Shown piece after piece: positions 13,416 to 21,064 of a stretch of 26,685 bases of DNA (the stretch's first letter is position 1; each line of letters begins with the position of its first letter). A program made the position numbers and the translations under genes. The notes under the pieces are model-generated. The model saw only the letters and a list, made by a program, of their open reading frames with translations, made no database searches and had not been told where the DNA came from. This DNA comes from JBPCOI01 sp051000395 (GTDB taxonomy: Bacteria > Actinomycetota > Actinomycetes > Mycobacteriales > Jatrophihabitantaceae): NCBI GenBank assembly GCA_051000395.1, contig JBPCOI010000080.1:1-26685 (forward strand), written 5' to 3'.

Positions 13416-16379
13416 GTGGTGCTAGCCAAGATTCTGCGTGCCGGGGAGCAAAAGACCGTCCGGCGACTGACGACGATCGCCGCGCACATCGAGACGCTCG
13501 AGGACGACTACGTCGAGCTGACCGACGCGGAGCTGCGCGCGCTCACCGACACGTTCAAGGAGCGCTACGGCGAGGGCGAGTCCCTCGACGATCTACTGCC
13601 GGAGGCCTTCGCCGTGGTGCGCGAGGCGGCTCGGCGCACGCTCGGCCAGTTCCACTACAAGGTGCAGCTGATGGGTGGCGTCGCGCTGCACCTGGGCAAC
13701 ATCGCCGAGATGAAGACCGGCGAGGGAAAGACGCTGGTCTCCACGCTGCCCGCCTACCTCAACGCGTTGGCCGGCGACGGGGTGCACATCGTCACCACCA
13801 ACGACTACCTGGCCAGCCGGGACGCGGACTGGATGGGCCGGGTCCACCGCTTCCTCGGCCTGTCCGTCGGCAAGATCCTCAACGAGCTGCCGCCGGAGAA
13901 GCGGCGCGTCTCCTACGGTTGCGACATCACCTACGGCACGAACAACGAGTTCGGTTTCGACTACCTACGCGACAACATGGCCTGGTCCCGCGAGGATCTC
14001 GTGCAGCGCGGTCACAACTACGCGATCGTCGACGAGGTCGACTCCATCCTCATCGACGAAGCGCGCACCCCGCTGATCATCAGCGGCCCGGCGGAGGAGA
14101 ACCAGCGCTGGTACCTGGAGTTCGCGCGCATCGCCCCGCGGATGAAGCGAGACGAGCACTACGAGGTCGACGAGGGCAAGCGCACCGTAGCGGTCACCGA
14201 GGACGGCGTGGCCTTCGTCGAGGACCAGCTCGGCATCGACAACCTCTACGAGGCGGCCAACACGCCACTGGTCGGCTACCTCAACAACTCCCTGAAAGTG
14301 AAGGAACTCTTCCATCGCGACAAGGACTACATCGTCAACAACGGCGAGGTCCTGATCGTCGACGAGTTCACCGGACGGGTGCTGCACGGGCGCCGTTACA
14401 ACGAGGGCATGCACCAGGCCATCGAGGCGAAGGAAGGTGTGCAGATCCAGCAGGAGAACCAGACGCTCGCCACGATCACCCTGCAGAACTACTTCCGCCT
14501 CTATCACAAGCTCTCGGGCATGACCGGTACCGCCCAGACCGAGGCCGCGGAGCTGAACCAGACCTACAAGCTCGGCGTCGTCCCGATCCCGACGAACATG
14601 CCGATGGTGCGCGAGGACAGAACCGACTACATCTACAAGACCGAGGACGCCAAGTTCGCGGCCGTCATCGACGACATCGCCGAGCGTCACGAGAAGGGCC
14701 AGCCGGTGCTGGTGGGCACGGCTAGCGTGGCGAAGTCCGAGCGGCTGGCCTCGTTGCTGCTGCGCAAGGGCATCCCGCACGAGGTGCTCAACGCCAAGCA
14801 GCACGCCCGCGAGGCCGCGGTCATCGCCGCCGCCGGACGCAAGGGCGCGGTCACCGTCGCGACGAACATGGCCGGACGCGGCACCGACATCATGCTGGGC
14901 GGCAACCCGGAGTTCACCGCCGACGCGGTGCTGCGCGAGCAGGGCCTGAGCCCGGACGAGACGCCGGAGGAGTACGAGAGCGCCTGGCCGGAGACCCTGG
15001 AGGCCACCAAGAGCGACGTCGCCAAGGAACACGAGGAGGTCGTGGAACTCGGCGGCCTCTACGTGCTGGGCACCGAGCGCCACGAGTCCCGCCGCATCGA
15101 CAACCAGCTGCGCGGGCGCTCCGGGCGCCAGGGCGACCCGGGCGAGTCCCGCTTCTACCTGTCCCTCGGCGACGACCTGATGGTGCGCTTCAACGGCGAG
15201 CGGGTCGCCGCGATGATGAACCTGCTGCGGCTGCCCGAGGACGTCCCGATCGAGGCGCGTCCGGTCGCCAAGGCGATCCAGTCCGCGCAGACCCAGGTCG
15301 AACAGCAGAACTTCGAGATCCGCAAGAACGTCCTCAAGTACGACGAAGTGCTCAACAAGCAGCGAACCGTGATCTACGACGAGCGCCGGACGGTGCTCAA
15401 CGGCGCGGACCTCTCCGACCAGATCCGTCCGATGATCGACGACGTGGTGCGCGGCTACGTCGAGGGGGCCACGTCGGCCGGCTACGCAGAAGAGTGGGAC
15501 CTCGAGCAACTGTGGACGGCGCTCAAGACGCTCTACCCCGTGTCGCTGACGATCGACGAGGCGATCGAGCAGGCCGGCGGGGAGAAGGCCGACCTGACGC
15601 GCGGGTTCCTCCTCGAGGAACTGGTCGCCGACGCGCAGGCGGCCTACGACGCGCGCGAGGAGGATCTCGGCGCAGAGGTGCTGCGCGAGCTCGAGCGCCG
15701 GGTGCTGCTGTCGGTGCTCGACCGCAAGTGGCGCGAGCACCTCTACGAGATGGACTACCTGCAGGAGGGCATCGGGCTGCGCGCGATGGCCCAGCGCGAC
15801 CCGCTCGTGGAGTACCAGCGCGAGGGCTTCGACATGTTCGCCGCGATGATGGAGAGCATCAAGGAGGAGTCCGTCGGGTTCCTGTTCAACCTCGAGGTTC
15901 AGGTCGAGGAGCCGGCCGCGCCGCAGCTCAGCGTCGAGCAGCCGGCGGACTCGGACGAGGACCGCGCCGACCTGGACGACGCGCAGTCGCAGCTATCGCT
16001 GCGCAAGCCCGTGGCGGACGGGACCGCTGACGATGACGACGACGAGCGGGACTCGGAGCGTGCCGGGGTCGAGAGCGGGGCGAACGGCTCGGCGAAGGAG
16101 TCGGCGAACGGCACGGGGAGCGGGTCGAGGAACGGGCGGATTGCGCCGCAGATCAGCGCGAAGGGGCTGGGCCGCGACACGTCGGCCAAGCCGATGATCT
16201 ACAGCGCTCCGGAACTCGGGTCGGACACTCCCGCGGTGCAGCTGGCGAAGCCGGATGCCGCGGACGGGTCCTCGAGTGCCGCGCGCCGCCAGCAGCCGCG
16301 TACGAGCAACCCGAACCGGGGCAGCCGCGGCAACAAGGGTGCCAGCAAGAACGGCAAGGCCGGCAAGCGCAAGCGCTGA
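13416..16379 (+). CDS. secA: Preprotein translocase ATPase SecA
   Basis: The 987-aa motor that drives preproteins through SecYEG. Visible parts: NBD1 with Walker A (MKTGEGKTL; G102, K105, T106) and Walker B DEVD (206-209) in IVDEVDSILIDEARTPL; the preprotein cross-linking region (about 230-370); NBD2 with NMAGRGTDIMLGGNPEF and the arginine-finger segment QLRGRSGRQGDPGESRFYLS; and the helical scaffold/wing with LDRKWREHLYEMDYLQEGI. The C-terminus (about 830-987) is a long low-complexity tail, acidic then Gly/Ser/Asn-rich and finally basic (GASKNGKAGKRKR), without the CxC...CH zinc motif of enterobacterial SecA. Of two adjacent GTG codons the first is used. This is the housekeeping SecA1 type, judged from context. 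Confidence 0.97.
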   Translation: MVLAKILRAGEQKTVRRLTTIAAHIETLEDDYVELTDAELRALTDTFKERYGEGESLDDLLPEAFAVVREAARRTLGQFHYKVQLMGGVALHLGNIAEMKTGEGKTLVSTLPAYLNALAGDGVHIVTTNDYLASRDADWMGRVHRFLGLSVGKILNELPPEKRRVSYGCDITYGTNNEFGFDYLRDNMAWSREDLVQRGHNYAIVDEVDSILIDEARTPLIISGPAEENQRWYLEFARIAPRMKRDEHYEVDEGKRTVAVTEDGVAFVEDQLGIDNLYEAANTPLVGYLNNSLKVKELFHRDKDYIVNNGEVLIVDEFTGRVLHGRRYNEGMHQAIEAKEGVQIQQENQTLATITLQNYFRLYHKLSGMTGTAQTEAAELNQTYKLGVVPIPTNMPMVREDRTDYIYKTEDAKFAAVIDDIAERHEKGQPVLVGTASVAKSERLASLLLRKGIPHEVLNAKQHAREAAVIAAAGRKGAVTVATNMAGRGTDIMLGGNPEFTADAVLREQGLSPDETPEEYESAWPETLEATKSDVAKEHEEVVELGGLYVLGTERHESRRIDNQLRGRSGRQGDPGESRFYLSLGDDLMVRFNGERVAAMMNLLRLPEDVPIEARPVAKAIQSAQTQVEQQNFEIRKNVLKYDEVLNKQRTVIYDERRTVLNGADLSDQIRPMIDDVVRGYVEGATSAGYAEEWDLEQLWTALKTLYPVSLTIDEAIEQAGGEKADLTRGFLLEELVADAQAAYDAREEDLGAEVLRELERRVLLSVLDRKWREHLYEMDYLQEGIGLRAMAQRDPLVEYQREGFDMFAAMMESIKEESVGFLFNLEVQVEEPAAPQLSVEQPADSDEDRADLDDAQSQLSLRKPVADGTADDDDDERDSERAGVESGANGSAKESANGTGSGSRNGRIAPQISAKGLGRDTSAKPMIYSAPELGSDTPAVQLAKPDAADGSSSAARRQQPRTSNPNRGSRGNKGASKNGKAGKRKR

Positions 16380-16418
16380 GCAGCTGGCTCGGCTCTGGCC
16401 CGGGCTCAGCCCAGCTGC
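16380..16418. terminator. Possible bidirectional terminator after secA
   Basis: GCAGCTGG (16380-16387) and CCAGCTGC (16411-16418) form an 8-bp inverted repeat around a GC-rich loop, between the convergent ends of secA and the Rv3235-family gene. There is no U-tract, as is common in Actinobacteria. Confidence 0.35.
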
Positions 16419-16930
16419 AGGCGGGTGCAGCGCCAGCGGCCGTCGCGGGCTTCCAGGCGCAGCGCAACGGCGCGCACCCGGCGCCCGGCCTGCACCGTCG
16501 CGCACAGCTCTGCCACACCCTCGGCGGGCTGGCTCGCACGTACCGAGCGCACCACGGCCGCGTGGGTCCAGTGCCGGGTGTTGCGCTGGGCAGCTCGCTC
16601 GAAGTCCGCCCCGATTCCGGCTGCGACCCCCGCGCTGAGAAGTGCGGCGAGCTGCTGCAGCGGACGCCGGCCCCCCGCGGTCTCGATGATGCCGACGAGC
16701 AGGCGCCGACCCCACCGGGCCGCGTCGGGCAGCTCGCATCGCGCGGGTGCGGACGTCGCGACGGTGATGTCACGGCACGTGTGCGGTGCCTCGAAGGGCA
16801 ACCGCTGCTCGAACGGTCCGACGGCGCGCAGGTGCGGCCAGATCTCGTCGTCGAAGGGCGGCTCGCGGCGTGGAGCGGGTCGGATGTTCGAGGCGTCGAC
16901 CCGTGCGCTGGCGATCGCGGTGCTGGTCAT
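16406..16930 (-). CDS. Rv3235 family protein
   Basis: A 174-aa protein matching the actinobacterial Rv3235 (DUF6459) family: a proline/arginine-rich N-terminus (IRPAPRREPPFDDEIWPHL), a helical middle (RWGRRLLVGIIETAGGRRPL followed by QQLAALLSAGVAAGI), and a beta-rich end (THAAVVRSVRASQPAEGVAE, then AVALRLEARDGRWRCTRLQLG). The function is unknown. The ATG overlaps the stop of the LysM gene (ATGA), so the two are co-translated. Genes of this family lie next to secA in mycobacteria, matching this position. The WRCTRLQLG ending is characteristic. Confidence 0.85.
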   Translation of the reverse strand: MTSTAIASARVDASNIRPAPRREPPFDDEIWPHLRAVGPFEQRLPFEAPHTCRDITVATSAPARCELPDAARWGRRLLVGIIETAGGRRPLQQLAALLSAGVAAGIGADFERAAQRNTRHWTHAAVVRSVRASQPAEGVAELCATVQAGRRVRAVALRLEARDGRWRCTRLQLG

Positions 16931-17727
16931 GACGGTCCTGCCTCCTGGGTCGTGGCGGGCGCGTGCAGCACCTCGCCGGGCGTGATGAGTGCGGGATCGG
17001 CGCCGATCGTGGCGCGGTTCGCGCCGAACCAGCGAGGCCACTCGGCCGCGATGCGCGCTTCGGCGGCGGGGGCGGGCACGTGGCGGGCGGCGATCGACCA
17101 GAGCGTGTCGCCGGGCCGGACCACCACGTCGGCGCCGGTGCTCGGCGGCGAAGGAGGGGACGGCGTCCGGCTCGGTGCGGACGGCGCAGCGGGTGCTCGT
17201 GTGGGTGCCCGTGTGGGTGCGGGTCTCGGTGCGGGTGTGGGTGCCTGGGCGGTGCTCGGCGCGCTCCTCGGCAGGGCTGGCGCGGGCAGGGCCGGCTCGT
17301 CGCCGGATCGCGGCCAGCTCGGGACGGGCACCGGTGCACTCGTCGTGGTGGCGGGCAGGGGCACCGTCTGCGCACCTGCGGCCACGGGCGCCAGCAGCAG
17401 TCCCAGGCCGGTGGCACCGGCGGCGAGGCGGTAGACGGCGCGGGGCAGGAGGGTACGGGCGACCCGGTGGGCCGCGCGTCCGGTGGCGCCGGGCAGGTGG
17501 GCGACGAGCACGGCGAGCAGCCCCAGACCCAGCCACAGCGCGACGGCCCACAGCGCCGTCGCCGCGAGCGCCGTCGCAGCCGCGTCCGGGCCTACGCGTT
17601 CGACCCAGAGCTGCGGCGCCGTCAGCCCGCGGGCCACCTCGCCCAGTTGGGCGGGCAGCCCGAGCAGTGCCGCCAGATCGGCCCCGACGAGGGCGATCTG
17701 ACCCAACGACGTCATCCATCGACGCAT
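16927..17727 (-). CDS. Membrane-anchored LysM domain protein
   Basis: A 266-aa protein with about three hydrophobic segments in the first 120 residues (including AATALAATALWAVALWLGLG and LAAGATGLGLLLAPVAAGAQ), a long proline/alanine/threonine-rich linker (about 121-195, with repeated APTRAP-like units) that probably spans the wall, and a C-terminal LysM domain (about 199-252, VVVRPGDTLWSIAARHVPAP ... ITPGEVLHAP) that binds peptidoglycan or a similar glycan. ATG 17727 is preceded by a perfect GGAGGT 6 nt upstream. It leads a two-gene operon with the Rv3235-family gene. A TTGACA -35 and palindrome upstream suggest regulated transcription. Confidence 0.88.
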   Translation of the reverse strand: MRRWMTSLGQIALVGADLAALLGLPAQLGEVARGLTAPQLWVERVGPDAAATALAATALWAVALWLGLGLLAVLVAHLPGATGRAAHRVARTLLPRAVYRLAAGATGLGLLLAPVAAGAQTVPLPATTTSAPVPVPSWPRSGDEPALPAPALPRSAPSTAQAPTPAPRPAPTRAPTRAPAAPSAPSRTPSPPSPPSTGADVVVRPGDTLWSIAARHVPAPAAEARIAAEWPRWFGANRATIGADPALITPGEVLHAPATTQEAGPS

Positions 17728-17748
17728 GATTACCTCCGGGTGCCTGTG

Positions 17749-17766
17749 TTTGCATTCGTATGCAAA
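17749..17766. promoter_or_regulatory. Perfect palindrome, candidate operator
   Basis: TTTGCAT-TCGT-ATGCAAA: 7-bp perfect arms with a 4-nt spacer, AT-rich against a very GC-rich background, overlapping the -10 of the LysM promoter. This is the position expected for a repressor site. The cognate regulator is unknown. Confidence 0.5.
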
Positions 17767-17783
17767 AGGTAGAGGCGTGTCAA
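17755..17783 (-). promoter_or_regulatory. Promoter of the LysM / Rv3235-family operon
   Basis: On the minus strand a perfect TTGACA (17783-17778) is followed after 17 nt by TACGAA (17760-17755), a weak -10. The -10 lies inside the perfect palindrome at 17749-17766. Transcription would start near 17748, leaving a leader of about 20 nt with the GGAGGT site. Confidence 0.5.
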
Positions 17784-17799
17784 GGGACTAAACGCTGCG

Positions 17800-17808
17800 T
17801 GTGGATAA
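17800..17808 (-). other. Exact DnaA-box match
   Basis: TGTGGATAA is the complement of TTATCCACA, the classical DnaA box. It is isolated in the intergenic region upstream of the LysM promoter, so it might be a regulatory DnaA site or chance. Confidence 0.3.
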
Positions 17809-17998
17809 GCACGGATGAGTGCCGGGGGAGCCGCACTCCGAGCCGGGGCTGGCACCGCACCTGGACGCACCCGGTCCGCCAAGAACTGGGTGGCTCCGGG
17901 GGCGACTACGGCGATTTCCCTGGCAACACGGTATTTGGCAGAGTGGCTCGCAGCGAGCAGCGGGTGCTGCCCGGCGCATCGCACAGCAGGAGGCCGTC

Positions 17999-18556
17999 AT
18001 CCGCTGGGACGCGCTGTTCGCCGACCTCGACGCGCAGGCCGAGGCGCTCGAGCACGCCGAGCGCGCTGCCGAGGTCGAGGACCGGACTCGCGGCGAGATC
18101 GGGGCGAGCACAGCGTTGGACCGGCTGCGGATGGCCCTCGGCACGCCGCTGCGGCTGCGCGCGGCGGGCGCGTTCGCGCTGAGCGGCACGCTGTGCCGCG
18201 TCGGCCCTGGCTGGATGCTGCTCGAGGAGGGAGGCGGGCGCGAGGCAGTCGTCGCGCTCGATGCGCTGCTTACGGTGAGCGGTCTCAGTCGCCTTGCGGG
18301 CGTCCCCGCGACGGCGGGCGCGGTGGTCTCCAAGATCGGCCTGCGGCACGTCCTTCGCGGCATCGCCCGCGACCGCTCCTCGGTGCTGCTTCACCTGAGC
18401 GACGCGAGCGTTCTCGCCGCGACGATCGACCGGGTCGGCGCGGACTATCTCGACGTCGCGGTGCATGCACCGGGCGAGCTGCGCCGTCCCCGCGACGTGC
18501 GCGAGGTCGCTCTCGTGCCGACAACAGCGCTGGTCGCGGTGCGCCGCGAAGGCTAG
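17999..18556 (+). CDS. Conserved actinobacterial protein of unknown function, probable ATC start
   Basis: A 185-aa cytoplasmic protein. An N-terminal coiled-coil-like helix (RWDALFADLDAQAEALEHAE, then EVEDRTRGEIG) is followed by an alpha/beta region (LRLRAAGAFALSGTLCRVGP, then GWMLLEEGG and AVVALDALLTVSGL) that resembles a small beta-barrel. Similar actinobacterial proteins, as I recall, start with (M)RWDALFADLEAQ and are sometimes labelled Fis-family, without evidence. The reading frame opens at GTG 17819, but no ATG, GTG or TTG stands at the RWDALF boundary. A strong AGGAGG (17988-17993) lies 5 nt before ATC 17999, so ATC is the most likely start. The stop TAG shares a CTAG tetramer with the converging HTH gene. 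Confidence 0.7.
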   Translation: MRWDALFADLDAQAEALEHAERAAEVEDRTRGEIGASTALDRLRMALGTPLRLRAAGAFALSGTLCRVGPGWMLLEEGGGREAVVALDALLTVSGLSRLAGVPATAGAVVSKIGLRHVLRGIARDRSSVLLHLSDASVLAATIDRVGADYLDVAVHAPGELRRPRDVREVALVPTTALVAVRREG

Positions 18557-18798
18557 GCCTCGCTCTCGGCACCCGTCTCCGCGCCGGTGAACGGATGGCT
18601 GGACACGAAACTGCGGGTCTGGTCGTACATCTTCGCGATGTAGCTCTCCAGCTTCTCGCGCTCGACGCGCCACTGCCCGCGACCGCCGATCCGGATCCCT
18701 TCCAGCTCACCGTTGCGGACGAGCGCGTAGGTCTGCGAGGTCGAGATGTTGAGGATCTCGGCGACGTCGTCGAGCCTGAGGAAGCGGTCGGCGGCCAC
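18553..18798 (-). CDS. Small excisionase-family helix-turn-helix DNA-binding protein
   Basis: An 81-aa protein with a winged HTH of the MerR/excisionase type: FLRLDDVAEILNISTSQTYA (HTH), then LVRNGELEGIRIGGRGQWRV (wing) and EREKLESYIAKMYDQTRSFV. It is of the size and architecture of BldC-like regulators, but is not BldC itself by sequence. The GTG at 18798 has an AAGGA ribosome-binding site; longer in-frame extension to 18873 is not supported. It is divergent from the SAF/CpaE pair, separated by 128 bp, and could regulate them; this is inference. Its stop overlaps that of the opposite-strand gene. Confidence 0.85.
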   Translation of the reverse strand: MAADRFLRLDDVAEILNISTSQTYALVRNGELEGIRIGGRGQWRVEREKLESYIAKMYDQTRSFVSSHPFTGAETGAESEA

Positions 18799-18834
18799 GT
18801 GCGGGCGTCCTTTCCGGGCGACGGGAGTGGTCCC

Positions 18835-18840
18835 AGTGTG
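18835..18840 (-). promoter_or_regulatory. Possible -10 element of the HTH gene
   Basis: CACACT on the minus strand, about 36 nt before GTG 18798, would give a leader of about 30 nt that includes the AAGGA ribosome-binding site. Confidence 0.25.
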
Positions 18841-18914
18841 GCAGGTGGGACGAGACCGCGTCCCGTCGTCCACAGGGCGATCCCGCGGGATTTCTCGGGG
18901 CCGCGACGGTCAGG

Positions 18915-18920
18915 CACTAT
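18915..18920 (+). promoter_or_regulatory. Possible -10 element of the SAF gene
   Basis: CACTAT ends 6 nt before GTG 18927, with no Shine-Dalgarno between; a leaderless transcript is likely. Confidence 0.4.
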
Positions 18921-18926
18921 AGCCGC

Positions 18927-19610
18927 GTGACACCTCCGTCTCCGGTCCCGCGCCGGATCAAGACTCCCGGCTGGCTCGACCTGCGCCTGGTCGCGGGCAT
19001 CGTGCTGGTGCTGGCGTCGGTCCTCGTGGGCGCGAAGGTGGTGTCCGGCGCCGACGACTCCTATCGGATGCTCGCCGTCACGCGCGATCTGTCCGCGGGG
19101 GTCACGCTGCGCGCCGACGACGTGCGCCTCGTCCAGGTGCGCCTGCCCGGGCGCGGCTCCGGCGTCTACCTCGCCGACGGCGCCGCGGTGATCGGCAAGC
19201 AGCTCGATCGCCCACTGTCACGGGGAGAATTGCTTCCCGCGGCCGCCCTGCGCGCCGCCCCGGCGCTGACGACACTGAGCGTGCCGTTCGCTGCCGGCGA
19301 CGCGCCCGGACTGCACCGGGGCCAGCGCATCGAGGTCTGGTTGTCGACGAAGCAGTGCCCGTCCACCGTGTTGCTCGCCGACGTCACCGTCCAGGACGTG
19401 CAGGCATCCGATCAAGGGGCCTTGGGCGGGCGGCGCGGCCAGGACGCGGTGCTGAGCGTGGCTCCGGAACTGGCCGACCGGGTGGTCGACGCGCTGGCGA
19501 GGGACGGTTCGGCGATCCGGGCCGGCGTGCTCACCGGAGCGGCGCGCGCGGGGGCCAACGCGAGCCTTCCGGCACTGGATTCCTGCCCGGGCGCCACGCC
19601 GAGCTCATGA
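18927..19610 (+). CDS. SAF domain (CpaB/RcpC-like) protein
   Basis: A 227-aa single-pass membrane protein. A cytoplasmic stub is followed by a helix at about 20-40 (LRLVAGIVLVLASVLVGAKV), then an SAF domain at about 48-110 (MLAVTRDLSAGVTLRADDVR ... VIGKQLDRPLSRGELLPAAAL) and a second beta-rich region (LTTLSVPFAAGDAPGLHRGQ, then IEVWLSTKQCPSTVLLADVT) resembling the CpaB/RcpC family of Flp pilus assembly. GTG 18927 is the only sensible start. Its stop overlaps the start of the CpaE-like ATPase gene (ATGA). Pilus genes such as CpaF/TadB are absent in the visible neighbourhood, so its role may differ from pilus assembly. Confidence 0.85.
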   Translation: MTPPSPVPRRIKTPGWLDLRLVAGIVLVLASVLVGAKVVSGADDSYRMLAVTRDLSAGVTLRADDVRLVQVRLPGRGSGVYLADGAAVIGKQLDRPLSRGELLPAAALRAAPALTTLSVPFAAGDAPGLHRGQRIEVWLSTKQCPSTVLLADVTVQDVQASDQGALGGRRGQDAVLSVAPELADRVVDALARDGSAIRAGVLTGAARAGANASLPALDSCPGATPSS

Positions 19611-20905
19611 AGGTTCCGGTCCTGAGCGCTGCGGCCGGGGCGGCGTGGGAAGCGGGGCTGGTCGCTGCGCTGGATCGCGGGGAGTTCGGCGTCGCGATCG
19701 CGCGGCGCTGCGTGGACGTGGTGGACCTGCTCGCGGTCGCCGCCGCAGGGCAGGGTCGAGCTGCCCTCGTCGCGGGGTCACTGCGGCGCCTGGACGCCGA
19801 CGCCGTGGACCGACTGCTCGCCGCGCAGGTCGTACCCGTCGGGGTCGTCTCGCGTGGCGACGCCGCTGCCGAGGAGCGCTTGCGCGCCATGGGCATCGCG
19901 CACCTGGTACCGGAGGACGCCGACCCGGCGGTCGTCGCCTCCGTGCTAACCCAAGCGGTGGCCGCCGGCCCCGGAGCGGTCGCGAGCCGCACGGACCTCA
20001 GGTTCGGCGACCCCGCGACATCGATGGCGATTCCGCCCGGTGCCGGTGACTTACCGCCGCCGGCGGCGGCGAATCGGCGCGGATCGGTGCTCGCGGTCTG
20101 GGGTCCTACCGGTGCTCCGGGCCGCAGCACCGTCGCAGTGGGCCTGGCCGACGAGCTGAGCCGCCTGGGCTCGAGCAGCCTGCTAGTGGACGCGGACGTC
20201 TACGGCGCGACGATCGCGGTCGTGCTGGGGCTGCTCGACGAATCCCCGGGCCTGGCGGCCGCCTGTCGCCAGGCCGCGGCGCATCGGCTCGACGCGGCAG
20301 CGCTGGCCGCGCTGTGCTGGCAGCTGAGCCCGCAGCTGCGGGTGCTGACCGGCATACCGATCGCAGCTCGCTGGCCGGAACTGCGGCCGTCCGCGATCGA
20401 ATCCGTGCTCGCGAGTGCCCGCTCCCTGGCCGAGTACACGGTGCTGGACTGCGGCTTCTCGCTCGAGACCGACGAGGAACTCTCGTTCGACACGCTGGCG
20501 CCACGGCGAAACGGCGCCACGCTCGCCGCGCTGGCTGAGGCCGACGTGATCCTCGCTGTCGGGGCGGCGGACCCGATCGGGATGCAGCGACTCGTCCGCG
20601 CGCTCACCGATCTTCGCGACGCCGAGCTGTCTGCACCGATCTGGGTGGTGCTGAACAAGGTGCGGCGGGGCGTGGTGCCCGGAGATCCGGACGCCGAGCT
20701 GCGCGCCGCGCTGGAGCGGTTCACGGGCTGCTCTCCGGCGGCGCTGCTGCCTTACGACCGCGACGCTCTCGACGCAGCCCTCGCCGCGGGCCGCTCCCTG
20801 GCCGAGGCGCGACCGTCCAGCCCGCTACGGCGGGCCGTGCTGGAACTCGCCGCGGCGCTGGCCGGCGTCCCCGCGCCCTCGCGCCGGCGCGGCGCGCGAC
20901 GCTGA
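19607..20905 (+). CDS. CpaE/MinD-like P-loop ATPase
   Basis: A 432-aa protein. Residues about 1-130 form an alpha/beta domain like the pseudo-receiver part of CpaE (VDVVDLLAVAAAGQGRAALV, then VVPVGVVSRGDAAAEERLRA). The SIMIBI ATPase domain starts near 160 with a deviant Walker A, WGPTGAPGRSTVAVGLADEL, where the usual lysine of KGGVGKT is replaced (arginine before S/T). It continues with LLVDADVYGATIAVVLGLL and a Walker-B-like YTVLDCGFSLETDEE, then the ADVILAVGAADPIGMQRLVR segment. This GPTGAPGRST form is found in other actinobacterial CpaE-like proteins. It is coupled to the SAF gene. It may localise or organise a membrane complex; specific role unknown. Confidence 0.85.
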   Translation: MKVPVLSAAAGAAWEAGLVAALDRGEFGVAIARRCVDVVDLLAVAAAGQGRAALVAGSLRRLDADAVDRLLAAQVVPVGVVSRGDAAAEERLRAMGIAHLVPEDADPAVVASVLTQAVAAGPGAVASRTDLRFGDPATSMAIPPGAGDLPPPAAANRRGSVLAVWGPTGAPGRSTVAVGLADELSRLGSSSLLVDADVYGATIAVVLGLLDESPGLAAACRQAAAHRLDAAALAALCWQLSPQLRVLTGIPIAARWPELRPSAIESVLASARSLAEYTVLDCGFSLETDEELSFDTLAPRRNGATLAALAEADVILAVGAADPIGMQRLVRALTDLRDAELSAPIWVVLNKVRRGVVPGDPDAELRAALERFTGCSPAALLPYDRDALDAALAAGRSLAEARPSSPLRRAVLELAAALAGVPAPSRRRGARR

Positions 20906-20910
20906 GGTCC
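20893..20910 (+). repeat. 18-bp direct repeat, copy 1
   Basis: CGCGCGACGCTGAGGTCC covers the last codons and stop of the CpaE-like gene; an identical copy lies at 20976-20993. Confidence 0.6.
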
Positions 20911-21000
20911 CCGCGAGTGACCCCGCGAGTGTTGCGACCCGCACGAGTGCTGAGCTCTCGCGCGAATGGTGCGACCGCGCGACGCTGAGGTCCGCGCGAA
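20911..21000 (+). repeat. Degenerate short-repeat tract
   Basis: This stretch contains a run of related words: CGCGAGTG twice, CACGAGTGCTGAG, CGCGCGAATGGTGCGACC and CGCGCGAAGTGCG. It looks like imperfect tandem units of about 16-20 bp and ends with the second copy of CGCGCGACGCTGAGGTCC (20976-20993). It may be a small intergenic repeat family; no gene is supported in it. Confidence 0.4.
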
Positions 21001-21052
21001 GTGCGCTCGCCGCGCTCGCGGGTCGTGGCGGACGTCGTCCGATGCCGTCTGT

Positions 21053-21058
21053 GACAAT
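21053..21058 (+). promoter_or_regulatory. Possible -10 element of the WS/DGAT operon
   Basis: GACAAT ends 6 nt before ATG 21065; no ribosome-binding site lies between them. Confidence 0.35.
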
Positions 21059-21064
21059 GACCCG

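Noticed and set aside
13965..15740. 591-codon minus-strand ORF opposite secA
   Set aside because: Fully inside the highly conserved secA on the other strand; composition (Leu/Val/Asp/His-rich) is a codon-phase artefact.
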